A stretch of DNA of 64,000 nt, taken from Valencia hispanica (taxonomy: Eukaryota; Chordata; Actinopteri; Cyprinodontiformes; Valenciidae). How positions within the stretch are numbered: position 1 is the first letter of the stretch; every line of letters starts with the position of its first letter. Positions 11,045-23,178 of this stretch are shown here, in pieces. The notes under the pieces are model-generated. The model was given only the letters and a program-made list of their open reading frames with translations. It ran no database searches and was not told the origin of the DNA. The DNA lies in assembly GCA_963556495.2 (NCBI GenBank), contig OY747715.1, forward strand, positions 15,230,239 through 15,294,238, given 5' to 3'. Both the position numbers and the translations under genes were made by a program.

Positions 11045-14000
11045 CTCCTCCCTGGGCTGCCACCTTATCGTGGTGGAGGGGTTTGAGTGTCCCAATGATC
11101 CTAGGAGCTATGTTGTCGGGGGCTTTTGCTCCTGGTAGGGTCACCCATGGCAATTTGGTTCTAGGTGAGGGATCAGACAAAGTGCAGCCCAAAAGACCCC
11201 TATGAAGAAAACGACAGATGGACTCAGTGTTCCCTCGCCCGGACGCGGGTCACCGGGGCCCCCCTCTGGAGCCAGGCCTGGAGGTGGGGCACGTTGGCGA
11301 GCGCCTGGTGGCCGGGCCTTTACCCATGGGGCCCGGTCGGGCTTAGCCCGAAGAGGTAACATGGGCCCCCCTTCCCATGAGCTCACCACCTGTGGGAGGG
11401 GCCATAGGGGTCGGGTGCTGTGCAGGATGGGCGGCGGCCAAAGGCGGGGACCTTGGCGGTCCAATCCTCGGCTGCAGAAGCTGGCTCTCGGGACGTGGAA
11501 CGTCACCTCTCTGGTGGGGAAGGAGCCGGAGCTGGTGTGCGAGGTTGAGAGGTTCCGACTGGACATCGTCGGACTCACCTCGGCGCACGGCTCTGGCTCT
11601 GGAACCCGTCTCCTCGAGAGAGGTTGGACTCTCTTCCACTCTGGGGTTGCCCCCGCTGAGAGGCGCCGAGCTGGGGTGGGCATACTTGTTGCCCCCCATC
11701 TCGGCGCCTGTACGTTGGGGTTTACCCCGGTGAACGAGAGGGTAGCCTCCCTCCGCCTTCGGGTGGGGGGACGGGTCCTGACTGTTGTTTGTGCTTACGC
11801 GCCAAACAGCAGATTAGATTACCCACCCTTCTTGGAGTCTTTGGAAGGGGTGCTGGAGAGTGCTCCTCCTGGGGACTCCCTTGTTCTGCTGGGGGACTTC
11901 AACGCTCACGTGGGCAATGACAGTGAGACCTGGAGGGGTGTGGTTGGGCGGAATGGCCCCCCCGATCTAAACCCGAGTGGTGTCTTGTTATTGGACTTCT
12001 GTGCTCGTCATGGATTGTCCATAACAAACACCATGTTCAAGCATAAAGGTGTCCATATGTGCACTTGGCACCAGGACACCTTAGGCCGCAGCTCAATGAT
12101 CGACTTGGTTGTCGTCTCATCTGATCTGCGGCCGCATGTTTTGGACACTCGAGTGAAGAGAGGGGCAGAGCTGTCCACTGACCACTACCTGGTGGTGAGT
12201 CGGCTCCGATGGTGGGGGAGGACGCCGGACAGACCTGGAAGGCCTAAACGTGTTGTGAGGGTCTGCTGGGAACGTCTGGCAGAGTCTCCTGTCAGAAGGA
12301 GCTTTAACTCACACCTCCGGCAGAACTTTGAACACGTCCCGGGGGAGGCGGGGGACATCGAGTCCGAGTGGACCATGTTCCGCGCCTCCATTGCCGAGGC
12401 GGCTGACCGAAGCTGTGGCCGCAAGGTGGTCGGTGCCTGTCGCGGCGGCAACCCCCGAACCCGGTGGTGGACACCGGCGGTAAGGGATGCTGTCAGGCTG
12501 AAGAAGGAGTCCTACCGGGTCTTTTTGGCTTGTGGGACCCCTGAAGCAGCTGATAGGTACCGACAGGCCAAGCAGGATGCGGCTCGGATGGTTGCTGAGG
12601 CAAAAACTCGGGCGTGGGAGGAGTTTGGAGAGACCATGGAAAACGACTTCCGTACGGCTTCGAAACGATTCTGGTCCACCATCCGGCGTCTCAGGGGGGG
12701 AAAGCGGTCTGCCACCAACACTGTTTACATTGGGGATGGTGTGCTGCTGACCTCGACGCGGGACGTTTTGGGTCGGTGGATGGAATACTTCGAAGACCTC
12801 CTCAATCCCACCGGCACGCCTTCCAATCTGGAAACAGGGTTTGGGGACTTGGGGTCGGGCTCTCCAATCTCTGGTGCCGAGGTCACCGAGGTCGTTAAAA
12901 AGCTCCTCGGTGGCAAGGCTCCGGGGGTGGATGAGATTCGACCGGAGTTCCTCAAGGCTCTGGATGTTGTGGGGCTGTGTTGGTTAACGCGGCTCTGCAA
13001 TATTGCGTGGACATCGGGGGCAGTTCCCTTGGATTGGCAGACCGGGGTGGTGGTCCCCCTGTTTAAAAAGGGGGACCACAGGGTGTGTTCCAACTACAGG
13101 GGGATCACACTTCTGAGCCTCCCTGGTAAGGTCTATTCAGGGGTTCTGGAGAGGAGGGTCCGACGGATAGTCGAACCTCGGATCCAGGAGGAACAATGCG
13201 GTTTTCGTCCTGGCCGTGGAACACTGGACCAGCTCTACACCCTCAGCAGGGTCCTGGAGGGTGCGTGGGAGTTCGCCCAACCGGTCTACATGTGTTTTGT
13301 GGACTTGGAGAAGGCGTTCGACCGTGTCCCTCGGGGGGCCCTGTGGGGGGTGCTCCGGGAGTATGGGGTACCGGGCCCCTTGATACGGGCTGTTAGGTCC
13401 CTGTACGACCGGTGCCAGAGTTTGGTTCGCATTGCCGGCAGTAAGTCGGGCTTGTTTCCGGTGAGAGTTGGACTCCGCCAAGGTTGCCCTTTGTCACCGA
13501 TCCTGTTCCTAACTTTTATGGACAGGATTTCTAGGCGCAGCCAAGGCATTGCGGGGATCCGTTTTGGTGGCCTCAGGATCGGGTCTCTGCTTTTTGCAGA
13601 TGATGTGGTCCTGTTGGCTTCATCGGAGCGTGATCTACAGCTTTCGCTGGAGCTGTTCGCAGCCGAGTGTGAAGCGGCTGGGATGAGAATCAGCACCTCC
13701 AAATCCGAGGCCATGGTCTTGAGCCGGAAAAGGGTGGGGTGCCTCCTCCGGGTCAGGGATGGGGTCCTTCCCCAAGTGGAGGAGTTTAAGTATCTGGGGG
13801 TCTTGTTCACATATGAGGGAAAAATGGAGCGGGAGATCGATAGACGGATTGGTGGGGCATCTGCAGTTATGCGGGCGCTCTACCGGTCTGTCGTGGTGAA
13901 GAGAGAGCTGAGCCAAAAGGCGAAGCTCTCGATTTACCGGTCGATCTACGTTCCTACCCTCATCTATGGTCACGAACTCTGGGTGGTGACCGAAAGAACG

Positions 14001-14403
14001 AGATCACGGATACAAGCGGCTGAAATGAGTTTCCTCCGCAGAGTGTCTGGGCTCTCCCTTAGAGATAGGGTGAGAAGCTCAGTCATCCGGAGGGGGCTCA
14101 GAGTAGAGCCGCTGCTTCTCCACATCGAGAGGAGTCAGTTGAGGTGGCTCGGGCATCTGGTCAGGATGCCTCCTGGACGCCTCCCTGGTGAGGTGTTTCA
14201 GGCACGTCCCACCGGGAGGAGGCCCAGGGGAAGGCCCAGGACACGCTGGAGGGACTATGTTTCTCGGCTGGCCTGGGAGCGCCTTGGGGTTCCTCCCGAG
14301 GAGCTGGAACAAGTGGCTGGGGAGAGGGAAGTCTGGGTCTCTTTGCTTAGGCTGCTGCCCCCGCGACCCGACCCCGGATAAGCGGAAGAAAATGGATGGA
14401 TGG
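11045..14403 (+). mobile_element. Full-length Rex3-like (RTE clade) LINE
   Basis: This is a complete non-LTR retrotransposon of 3359 bp flanked by the 12-bp target duplication AAGAAGACTTGA (11033-11044 and 14404-14415). It begins with a GC-rich leader (CTCCTCCCTGGGCTGCCACC), contains one long open frame, and ends shortly after the stop with GGATAAGCGGAAG and about three GATG/ATGG units. The very short UTR with GATG repeats is the hallmark described for Rex3 elements of teleosts. Most Rex3 copies are 5' truncated, so a full-length copy with an exact duplication is notable. Base composition is far richer in G+C than the surroundings. Confidence 0.8.
11202..14381 (+). CDS. Rex3-like ORF: AP endonuclease plus reverse transcriptase, intact
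   Basis: The 1059-residue polyprotein copies the element by target-primed reverse transcription in the nucleus. Residues ~1-90 form a basic, Gly/Pro-rich leader of unknown role. The APE-type endonuclease spans ~95-335: LGTWNVTSL (~97-104), [10 protein letters not shown] (~229-238), [10 protein letters not shown] (~299-308), STDHYLVVS (~325-333). The Glu usually found in the second endonuclease motif is not at its expected place, which reads GLTSAHG (~124-130). The reverse transcriptase spans ~560-860: [56 protein letters not shown] (~699-711), [13 protein letters not shown], and the catalytic FADD (~798-801). The C-terminal basic region has [14 protein letters not shown]. There is no stop or frameshift. 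The ATG at 11202 was chosen as the first in frame; a later start at M54 or M76 would still keep both domains. Confidence 0.8.
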   Translation: MKKTTDGLSVPSPGRGSPGPPSGARPGGGARWRAPGGRAFTHGARSGLARRGNMGPPSHELTTCGRGHRGRVLCRMGGGQRRGPWRSNPRLQKLALGTWNVTSLVGKEPELVCEVERFRLDIVGLTSAHGSGSGTRLLERGWTLFHSGVAPAERRRAGVGILVAPHLGACTLGFTPVNERVASLRLRVGGRVLTVVCAYAPNSRLDYPPFLESLEGVLESAPPGDSLVLLGDFNAHVGNDSETWRGVVGRNGPPDLNPSGVLLLDFCARHGLSITNTMFKHKGVHMCTWHQDTLGRSSMIDLVVVSSDLRPHVLDTRVKRGAELSTDHYLVVSRLRWWGRTPDRPGRPKRVVRVCWERLAESPVRRSFNSHLRQNFEHVPGEAGDIESEWTMFRASIAEAADRSCGRKVVGACRGGNPRTRWWTPAVRDAVRLKKESYRVFLACGTPEAADRYRQAKQDAARMVAEAKTRAWEEFGETMENDFRTASKRFWSTIRRLRGGKRSATNTVYIGDGVLLTSTRDVLGRWMEYFEDLLNPTGTPSNLETGFGDLGSGSPISGAEVTEVVKKLLGGKAPGVDEIRPEFLKALDVVGLCWLTRLCNIAWTSGAVPLDWQTGVVVPLFKKGDHRVCSNYRGITLLSLPGKVYSGVLERRVRRIVEPRIQEEQCGFRPGRGTLDQLYTLSRVLEGAWEFAQPVYMCFVDLEKAFDRVPRGALWGVLREYGVPGPLIRAVRSLYDRCQSLVRIAGSKSGLFPVRVGLRQGCPLSPILFLTFMDRISRRSQGIAGIRFGGLRIGSLLFADDVVLLASSERDLQLSLELFAAECEAAGMRISTSKSEAMVLSRKRVGCLLRVRDGVLPQVEEFKYLGVLFTYEGKMEREIDRRIGGASAVMRALYRSVVVKRELSQKAKLSIYRSIYVPTLIYGHELWVVTERTRSRIQAAEMSFLRRVSGLSLRDRVRSSVIRRGLRVEPLLLHIERSQLRWLGHLVRMPPGRLPGEVFQARPTGRRPRGRPRTRWRDYVSRLAWERLGVPPEELEQVAGEREVWVSLLRLLPPRPDPG

Positions 14404-14814
14404 AAGAAGACTTGAGTCCCAGAAGGCGTTTAAGTATTTAATTCAAACATGTCTGGCCAGACCATGGAGGGGACAGAGTTACTCGTGCATCACCCTAACC
14501 AACCTTTCTAACTAACCGCTTAAATAGTATTCAGCAATCATTGTTTATCTCAGTAGATTTCTTCTCCAACCTTTACGCCCCGCCTCCGGAGAACTGCTTC
14601 ACACGAGTCTTATACCAACGCATAAAGCAGCACATCCGAAGGCCAGACTGTTATCTTACTGCCCCGGCGTCTGTCTCTCTGGTGACCTGACACATATATC
14701 TTTCTCATAACATTAAGCTAGAACAATAAGCTTGTCATTTTACCCTAGATGCATTCACTAAACAGAGAATATACACTTAATTCCTAATTGCATAACAATT
14801 TTCCACCACAGTAG

Positions 14815-15423
14815 AGCAACTATTTTTGAAATGACTTGGAAACACTAAGCGAAACTTATTTAAATGTACAGGAAGAGAAAATAAACTGCAAAAAAAAGAC
14901 TAAACGATACAAGCACAGGTGCTGATTGGGTTACTATAGACAGGTGGGAACACTCAGACAAACACTGACGTGGGAAGAAGACTTTTTTTGTCACCTTTCC
15001 CAATTTTCACATTCTCAATTCCTTCCTCTCCTCTCACCTTCGTCCCACAACACGCAAAATAACAGAAGATGAGGGCGAAGCCGATGAGGGAGAGCTGAAG
15101 TAACAGGCGTTTATCAGATTAGGACATTTTGCTCAGTTCAGAGAAAGTCAACACTAACCTGTGCCAAGAGTATCATCTAAATAGTCTCTTTTCACATACA
15201 GCTAGATTTTACTTGTCAGATGATCAATGTTTTACAATAAGTGCAAACATGTTAAATCCTCTTGTAAAATCTGTCCCTAGTATTTCATGAATGTATCTAT
15301 GGAAATGTATTTAAGCTGTTACCTTAAACTTCATTCTCAAGTGCAACTCTATTTAACCCTGATGTTGTGAATTAACCTTTTCAGAATTTAAATTTTATAA
15401 TTTAATATATATATATATATAAA

Positions 15424-15460
<37 letters not shown>

Positions 15461-16399
15461 TCTAATACAATCTAATCATCTAATACAATGATTTATTTTC
15501 TGCCAAGTGTCCATGACACATAAATCCCGTCTTTGGCAGAGCAATCAGGAAAATATGAAAAGTTACACATGATATTTTCTGATAAATGTTTAATGCTCTG
15601 ATGAAACCGTGCTGAAGATGCACTGTCCTAATTTAGAAACACCTTCCACCTGCAAGACCTTATTATTCACTTCAGGATTTTCGTCATTTTTTCGGGTGAG
15701 TGTTTATAGGCCTACTCAAGTCTGCACGAGTGCACAGATACAACTATTTACTGATCAAATACATGACACACAACAACAACAACAACCAGATTTGCTCTTC
15801 ATGCCTGTCCTTGTGAATTTTAATGGGGTAAACCTCCCAAGTGAACTGCCTAAATATATACTGCTCATTACATGCCAGAGCAGATACAAATACGGTTTGC
15901 AGTGTTTCCTGCTCAACTTTGGCTCACTGATTGCTTTCTTCTCCGTCTAAATATTTTGGTAAAATCTCAGTTTGGCCAAATGTCTTCATACTCTTGTATC
16001 ATAGCAGATTGGCTTTTGAAAAACATTTCATCAAAGAAGTTTGTTTCTCATAGGAATTTAGACAATCATCTCTCAGGTGATTATAAAACAATGTAAAACG
16101 AGTATTGCAGAAATCTTTGGGATCAAAGCAATCAAATCATTCTTATAATTGCCGACCAGCTCTTAACATGTTTTTTACAGGTATTTTCATGATTTTAATC
16201 CCACACTCATGCCACCCACCCTCCCAGCTAACCAAGTCCCAAACACCACGACTGGTGGTTGGCCTCTGGCTCAGCCACTTTAGAAAGTTAAGATTGCTTC
16301 CACTCAGAAGAAACAAGTTGATAAAATTCAAAGTTGACCTCAAATGTAAAACTCCTGGTGCAGTTTCTAGTTCTTGCATAAATGGTGCCCTTGACTAGC
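14815..16399. other. Gene-free stretch
   Basis: No gene recognised. The open frame at 15609-15950 (113 codons) has no domain. A TA microsatellite lies inside this stretch. Confidence 0.4.
15403..15459. repeat. TA microsatellite split by an A-run
   Basis: Alternating TA is interrupted by about 12 A residues at 15421-15432. Confidence 0.9.
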
Positions 16400-16975
16400 C
16401 CCTACTTCAATTCAATTCAATTTAAAAAATACTTTAATACTTCCAAAGGGAAATTAAATATAACTCATATTATTCTCCAAAGAGCTGTTGTATATGCTGA
16501 TGGCTGTGGGCAGGAAGGATGATTGCAGAAGAGGTTACACTCTTCACAACAGATTTATAGAAGATGTGCAACATCTTGCTGCAAACCTTAAATTACCTAA
16601 GCTTCCTTAAGAAGTAAAGTCTGCTCTGTCGCTTCTTGCAGATGGGTTTAATGTTGCATCTAAAGTCCAGTCTGTTGTCCAGGTAAACACTGAGGTATTT
16701 ATACTCCTCCACCACCTCCACTTCTTCTCCCATGATAGAAATAGTGTCTAACCTAACTGTTTTTCTTGAAATCTACAATCATCTCTTTTATGTATACAGT
16801 TATGATAAGATGATAGTTCCCACACCATGCCTCAAAGCGTTCCACCAGCTCTCCGTTCTCAGTTTCTTGACATCTGATAAACCCGACAACTGCAGAGTAA
16901 TCTGAATGATTTCTGTCACCTCTTAACCAATCAAAATGCATGAAATCAGTTGAGGTTATGCAATGTGATAAAACA
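16400..16975 (-). mobile_element. CR1/Rex1-like LINE fragment, minus strand
   Basis: The minus strand reads reverse-transcriptase text in broken frames. It includes a degenerate region around the catalytic box (HSDYSAVVGFI, about 16900), NGELVERFEAWC, IKEMIVDFKKN, then EEYKYLSVYLDNRLDF, KKRQSRLYFLRKLR and the C-terminal KMLHIFYKSVVKS (about 16560). It ends with a short UTR with CCTTTGGAAGTATTAAAG and AATTG repeats at 16405-16425. The catalytic YADD reads SDYS, and there are stops, so it is dead. It is 5' truncated. Confidence 0.6.
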
Positions 16976-19439
16976 CGGTGTGGGACCAAAGAAAGCACCT
17001 AACCTAATCTTTCTCTTTTCAGCAACAAAATGAGGGTTTTTACTCTACACATGGGAACGTCAACTCCTATTCACAACGTATACATAGATCCCATTTTTGG
17101 CCAACCTGTATAATATATATACATACAATATATACAATATAAGTTCTAGTTTTTATCTAATGCTCATGATTCCCTTTTCAAATGCCACACTGGACAACTG
17201 GCCATATAACCCAAATCAAAAAAACTGCCACTGGCCAAGATTGAACCTTTCTGGGATTATCTTTATTTGCTGAGGTTGAAGTAAGGTTTAAAAACTTGGA
17301 CCTATCAAACAAAGTAGGAACTAAAATCCATTTTGATGGAAACACCTCTTGAATGTTTTTGAAGCTGCAGCCAAACTGTGCAAGCTCAGTGATGAAATTA
17401 GAGATTTATAAAGAAATCTATTTGTTACCAAGGTCAACCAGTTTTACACTTCATCTGCTCTGACCATTGATCAGCCAGTCAAAAATATTAAATTCTGATA
17501 GTTTTCCCAAGAAGTGAACACACCATAGTTAAGAACTACAATGGCATGGTAAAAGGACCACTTTTTGGTCTGGGAATTGTTACTTAGTGAAGAAGACTGC
17601 ACACCAGTTGATTTAATTTATAAATGTTGCAACTTAAAGTTCTTCTCTTCTGTAGTTTCAAACCATCTCCTCTGTCTTTTGTTCATCTGTACTCATGTAT
17701 AACTCCAAACTTCCATGCATTTTTATTGTGTTGAGATTATCCTGACTTTGGGATTTCTGACTATTAATATGAAAGGTGGAAAGCTTTAAAGTTTTTGCTT
17801 TTGGGCTCTTTTCATACATGTAATCCACCTCAATATGTAAGATTTCACTCACCAAGAACTTTCTTTATGTATAGTGTGGAAAGGATTCACAAAATTACCC
17901 CTTTCATTGGAACCATCTCTAGGTACTGTATTTGCCATTAAAAGAAGTGCCCTGCTGTCTGCTACTCATCTGCACTAAACCTTCTTTTACTTTTTCTCAG
18001 GCCATTAAATTTCAGAGTTTTGCGTTCCAAGGTAATTACCTGTCCAACATTTCTTGGTCAATGCCACTCATATCCTCTTGTAGGCTCACATCCATCTCTT
18101 CCTCATATCCACTTTAATCACATCCTTCTTATCTTCAGCTACATTATTTCTTTCTTGCTCTCTAATATTTGTCTCTTCTCTTTCTTTTACCTCAGTCCAG
18201 CTGGTGACCACATTACTTCTCGGCTACCCAATCATTTTTCTGGGGGTAGTGCACAAAGATCTCCAGATGCAAATAAAGCAACTCTATACACTTTATGTTT
18301 GAATCTCTCTCAGCAAGGAACATGATTGCCTACCAGATTTGAATGATTCATTCCAGTTATGTATTAATAGAATTAGAGAGCAACAAAAACATGGTCAGGA
18401 ATATTCTTTCCAATATCTGCTCATTGTTTCTCTTAAATGTTATAGAACAGACCTGACACATCTGTGATCAGTTATGCCATTTACTAAATACAGACTTTGA
18501 TACTGAAGCTATTCGATATCTCTCACAAAAATAAAAGCCCAAACCTCAAATATTTATATTACAACTGGATATGAGCATTACAACTCTGAGAGACCATATT
18601 TAACACGAATAGGTGCCAGTGTTAGGGAATTTAAACAAATGGCATTTAAATATCTCAGTGATGAAATAGTTATTTATTCTCATTCAACCCCAGGTACATG
18701 CTCAGTCTGCTCTGATCAAGGGTCACAGACCTCTACATATCAAATGCTTGGACTGACTCCAGCAAACATCAGCCAGACCTACTTTATCATTATTTTCTCT
18801 GATCCATATTTGACCACTGGGAACGCTCATAGACTGAGTATAGAGTATTGCACCTACATTCTAAAATGTCCAGGCGATCCTTAAGTATGTGAAAAACCTA
18901 AAACTAGTTGATGCCATGACAAAAGTAACATACCATGTCCTGTTACAAATGGACACTGTAAATTTTCAACCCTTAATCCTAATGCAAATGCAAATGCACT
19001 AAACAAAATGAGAAAAGGACACATCTTTTAAAGACATGACAGGAGATGTTTCACAAAAGGTTCCTAATTTGTTTGTTTAAACCCAATTAAGACATGTTTT
19101 GAAATAAGGCAACATACAGGCATGATAAGAAAGAAGTGTGACTGCAGTTTTTTTTTACTTTAACCATTATACTGTAGTCAGAGAGACTTAGAACTTTATT
19201 TTAAACATTTAGACAGACTTTAAACCATCATTCAGAAAAAATATTTAAATGTATTTTGTTTTGCAATAGTTTAAGAGTTACGGGATACATCTTGGTTCAT
19301 GAGAAATTTTATTTTTTTATTTTTTTTAAATATTCAAACTAACATCAAACATACAACAGCTTCCATGCCTCTGTATCCCTCCTTTACTTATCTTTTTCTT
19401 AACCTCTTTGACCTGGCCCAACACTTTTCTCCTTCCTAA

Positions 19440-19640
19440 CACGCTGTCAGCATCCAGCTCCTCTGTGGTTAACTAGCACCATCAGGTTGTGTTACCTTTC
19501 ATTGTTTGCTAATTGGATTTAGGTGCTGTTAATTGTGTTCAGTGTTCTATCCGCTCACAGCTGTGCTGGGTGAGGTAAAGAGCTGTGATTACTCTCCTGT
19601 TGCTAATTGTGCTGACGAGCATACAGAGGCACAGGCGAGC
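19440..19640. promoter_or_regulatory. Possible conserved non-coding element
   Basis: The patch is of high complexity with clustered TAATTG/CAATTA-type cores (TGCTAATTGGATTTAGG, GCTGTTAATTGTG, TTGCTAATTGTGC) inside otherwise AT-rich DNA. This is the texture of vertebrate enhancers in gene deserts. It is an inference from composition only; conservation could not be tested. Confidence 0.25.
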
Positions 19641-20029
19641 TTTTGGTAATGATGGTAAACACGTTTGTCAATTTGTATGTGAGGGTAAAGCGTGAGCAAA
19701 TTAAATAGGGGTAAGGTGTGTGTGTGTGCTGCCATCTGCAAAAACCCAGACTTGTTGCAGTAATTGGTAGGAAAAAGAAACGTACAGTAGAAGTATTTTT
19801 CCATTACCTTATCTGCTGTACTGCTGCAATCTTGTGTTTAAGAAGACTATGAATCATCTTTCAAGGAAAAAATAATAATACTGGCATTTGCCATTCACAA
19901 ACTGGCATAGTTTAAACTTGTGTCCATTGTTCCTCTATGTGCTATGTCCTTCACAACCTCTTAATAACAGAGTTAGCTTAACCAAATGTGTTATCATAAC
20001 AAGTTGTATCTATCTTTCAATGGAAGATT

Positions 20030-20220
20030 GCAGTCCTCTTTTCCTACATCTATAAAAGTCATGACAATAGGCTGAGTCATAATTGTAATAGGCAGCCATG
20101 GTTGCTGCGATTGGACAGCCTAGAAAAATGTTTTGACAGCTTAATTAATCCTGTCATTTCTGAAAATGGCACACCAATTGCGTAATATGACATAAATAAT
20201 TATGATCTTTTACGCCTTTA
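20030..20220. promoter_or_regulatory. Possible conserved non-coding element
   Basis: It contains GACAGCTTAATTAATCCTGTC with flanking MEIS-like TGACAG half-sites in inverted orientation around a TAATTAAT homeobox core, plus GGCAGCCATGGTTGCTGC (near-palindromic, RFX-like) just upstream. The combination is typical of developmental enhancers but is unproven here. Confidence 0.3.
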
Positions 20221-21566
20221 GCAGAAGGAGAAAAAGACCCTCATTTAGAGAACAATGTACAGTGAGCTCTAGCTTTTGCTGATAGTAAGCTAAACAATAG
20301 ACATTTACACACACAACAAAATAAAAGAGGTCTGAATTTAGTGCCATTATACAGGGGGAGGTGGATTGAATTTGTTTGTTTTTATGGTCCTGACAGGAAA
20401 TAAAACAATAAGAGTTTAGTCACAGGAGAGCATTTCATGCATACACCACATTTAGATGAGATGTGTAAAAATCAGTTTTTTATTGCAGGTGTGAAGATAA
20501 CATGTAGCAATAAGCAACATGTGTGATAATCTTCATAAATCAAGAAGTAACCTAAACTTGCTATTCAAAACATGCTCATATCTTCAATCAGAACAATAGA
20601 TGATAAAAGGATTGTGATACCTGGAACTGAGATGAAAAAGGCTGTACAAGGACTTTATGTCAGCTTTATGTACTAAAAGGTGGATCGTAGAGGATAGAGA
20701 GAATTCTAGTCTAATCCAGTATATGTTTTGGACTGATGTGGGCATCATCAATGGATCAGATATAGAGTTGAGGCCCCCAGTGTAGCCACCTATCCAAATA
20801 TAACAGATGTGAAACAAATGTTTCACAATTAGGTAACATTATACAGAGGGTAATTTTATCCCTTACATTGTACATAAAAAGATGTTCAAAATATGTAGCT
20901 AGTGTACTTTATTAATTTTACCAGATGGCTTAAAGTTTAAACATACAGGCAGAGTTTGTTAAGGAAGCATTTATTTCCTGTTATGACCCACATTTGTCGT
21001 CTTTCCTCCTAAATTCTTTTTCACCTCGCTCCTTTTCTCGCTAAGCTCTTTGTCAGACTCTTTTGGGAAAAACAAATAAAACGAAGCCCTGCATCTTACT
21101 TCCCTAATTACTCATTTCAAATCAAAGCCTTTCACGGTTTACGGGCCAAGCACATATAAAACAGAGGGCAGAAGATGACCCACATAACACCAGTCACATG
21201 TGCAAACAAAACATCCATCTTTGTCAGTAGAAGTAACTAATGATATTGCTTATGTGTGTTTCTGTTGTTAGTGTGTAAAATAGGATAGATTATTACTTGT
21301 GAATGTGTTTTTGCCTGAATGTGTCTGTGCATCCGTGCATTAAATTATTGGATTGGGTGCATGCTCACTCAATGTGTCCATTTTTCTGTCTCACTGTAAA
21401 TGCCTTGTTTGACTTCTGTGTATATAAATAGTCAGTGTACGGTGCAAAATGCATCTTGGTAAATCTGTGTCTGTTTAGGAGTGAGGTGTAAACTAGCAAT
21501 AGTATTTACATCACTGCTGCTGTCACTGTAATGTTACAGCGTTCACTAAGTTCCTTCTAAATTAAG

Positions 21567-21645
21567 GATGAGCAATTAATTGTCTCATTGATTGTCAATG
21601 CGATTAAAAAAGTTTTTAAGAATTGTGATTTGTTGTGGTAACGAT
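21567..21645. repeat. MITE end remnant (GAGCAATTAATTG type)
   Basis: The text AAGGATGAGCAATTAATTG followed by a degenerate CGATTAAA run resembles the ends of fish elements that begin GGGCTGGGCAATTAATCG. It is heavily decayed and no partner end was found. Confidence 0.3.
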
Positions 21646-21754
21646 AAACACTAGCTGATGTTTGCAAAACCAAAAAGCTAAATATGAGTGAGATTTTTAC
21701 CATTACTGTTTTTCCACCATTAGGTCACAAGAGCATCAATAAATAGCCATATAT

Positions 21755-22019
21755 CTGAAAATCCATCAGAGGGCAACTCAGAGACTCATAGGACAAACAA
21801 CGATGCACACACACACTCATACCAAAGGGCAATTTAGAAAGAGCAATTAACATAACAGTCATGTTTTTGGACTGTGGGAAGAAGCCGGAGTACCGGGAGG
21901 TAACCCACGCATGCACATGGAGAACATGGAAACTCCATGTAGAAAGACCCCAGGCTGGGATTCAAACCCAGGACCTTCTTTGCTGCAAGGCAACAGTGCT
22001 ACCAACCACTGTGCAGCCT
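21755..22019 (-). mobile_element. tRNA-derived SINE-like element, minus strand
   Basis: Read on the minus strand, the head has an A-box-like GTGGTTGGTAGCAC (RC of 21996-22009) and a B box GGTTTGAATCCC (RC of 21957-21968), spaced as in tRNAs. They are followed by the body shared by a very common fish repeat (CATGTTCTCCATGTGCATGC, ACTCCGGCTTCTTCCCACAG, CCAAAAACATGACTGTTA). The B box is a single change from consensus. No clear target duplication or A-tail was seen, so it is likely old. Confidence 0.55.
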
Positions 22020-22125
22020 TAGTTCTTGCAATAAGTATCACAAAATATAATCCAATATTAAGTCTATATCGGCCACTCCTATATGAAATATTTGTGATGG
22101 AATATAGATTTAGTCTTTTTCTTGT

Positions 22126-22210
22126 TTGAGGACAGGACTCCCTTGAAAAAGTGGGTTTTAATCTCAATGGGACTTTTCCTGGTTAAATAATGATTAAACA
22201 AATACATTTA
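22126..22210 (+). mobile_element. LINE 3' tail fragment
   Basis: GGACAGGACTCCCTTGAAAA, AATCTCAATGGGACTTTTCC and GGTTAAATAATGATTAAACA form the end of a LINE 3' UTR often seen in fish genomes. Only about 85 bp remain. The clade is not assigned. Confidence 0.4.
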
Positions 22211-23140
22211 AAAAATGCTCTTTTATAAACACTCCCATTTTGCAACTTGAAAATTCAGGACTTTAAAGATTAGTAATTGTAAACTCAAATATGAAAACAA
22301 GTCCACTCGGGAAAGAGTTTTATCTGAATGGATTATTTAAAGGTTTTTGGTGCTTGTTCTTGCCTAAACAGTGTGGTAGGAAAAATAAAATAAAATATAT
22401 ATTATCTAGCACAATTTGGCTTACATGCTTACCAAGTCTGGATCCAATTGGCTGACTAGGCCTTCTTCTTGTCTCTGTTCCCTGTAAGCTGGCATTTTCA
22501 AAAGTCAAGATGCCAGAGTCCTGGACTTACCTTTAACAGAAAGAGAATAGCAGAACCAACAAGAATACTAGATCAACGTGTTAGATTTAGTTGCGATTAA
22601 TACTTTTGTTTGCTTTGTACACTTTGTTATGTTCAACTAATTCGGTAATAAATGCTTTAAAGACTTTTGTTTTGTATTACTTCATGTCATCTGGTTCCAA
22701 ATGCCAAATGAGAAACCATCATAAAATAAACAACCTGTCTTACCCACGAAGTAGCCCATTTCTTTCTTTTTCAGCTATCATGGCTGTTCTGGATATGACA
22801 AATAAGTCGTAGGTGTTTTGGAAACTGTGAATTCCTCTCTCCTCTTTTTCCTCATCCCTAGTTGTCCCCTCTATTTTAATAATACATTAGAACCAAACAC
22901 TGTAGCCTGTTAATCATTTTTGTTTCTCCCTGTAGATCTGATAATTGCTACTTTTCTTTTATGACCACCATTTGCATATCTTCATATCTGTTTTTTATTC
23001 CTGACCACATCTTTCCAAGTTTTCATTTTGTCCTGGGAAAGCCTCCTTTTCTGTTTTGCTATATATACATTTTAAATCCGCTACAACAACATCACTCAAG
23101 TCCGTGTTATATGTATATTTCTCAATAAAATGTCCTTATT

Positions 23141-23178
23141 TATTACCCTTTACTAATGGTAATTAGTAAAGGGTAATA
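23141..23178. repeat. Perfect 17-bp inverted repeat, 4-nt loop
   Basis: TATTACCCTTTACTAAT (23141-23157) is exactly inverted at 23162-23178. It lies just after ATAAAATG-rich sequence. No MITE family was recognised. Confidence 0.75.

Larger units (their letters stand above)
10993..14810 (-). mobile_element. Solo LTR interrupted by a Rex3-like LINE
   Basis: The outer unit starts TGTTATGG and ends CCACCACA (TG...CA), and the 4-bp sequence GTAG flanks it on both sides (10989-10992 and 14811-14814). Removing the nested LINE and one copy of its target duplication leaves about 447 bp, a normal LTR length. Read on the minus strand it has TATAAG (14609-14614) and downstream ATTAAA (14437-14442), so the minus orientation is favoured. 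There is no internal retroelement sequence, which is the product of LTR-LTR recombination. A 4-bp duplication fits several ERV and gypsy groups, so the family is not assigned. Confidence 0.65.
16976..21566. other. Gene desert
   Basis: About 4.6 kb with only chance open frames. Most is AT-rich. Two patches stand out by richer sequence complexity and clustered homeodomain-type sites and are listed separately. No exon, RNA gene or transposon end is supported in the remainder. Confidence 0.45.

Noticed and set aside
11141..14312. Long antisense open frames across the Rex3 copy (up to 180 codons)
   Set aside because: They are shadows of the GC-rich sense frame with no recognised motif.
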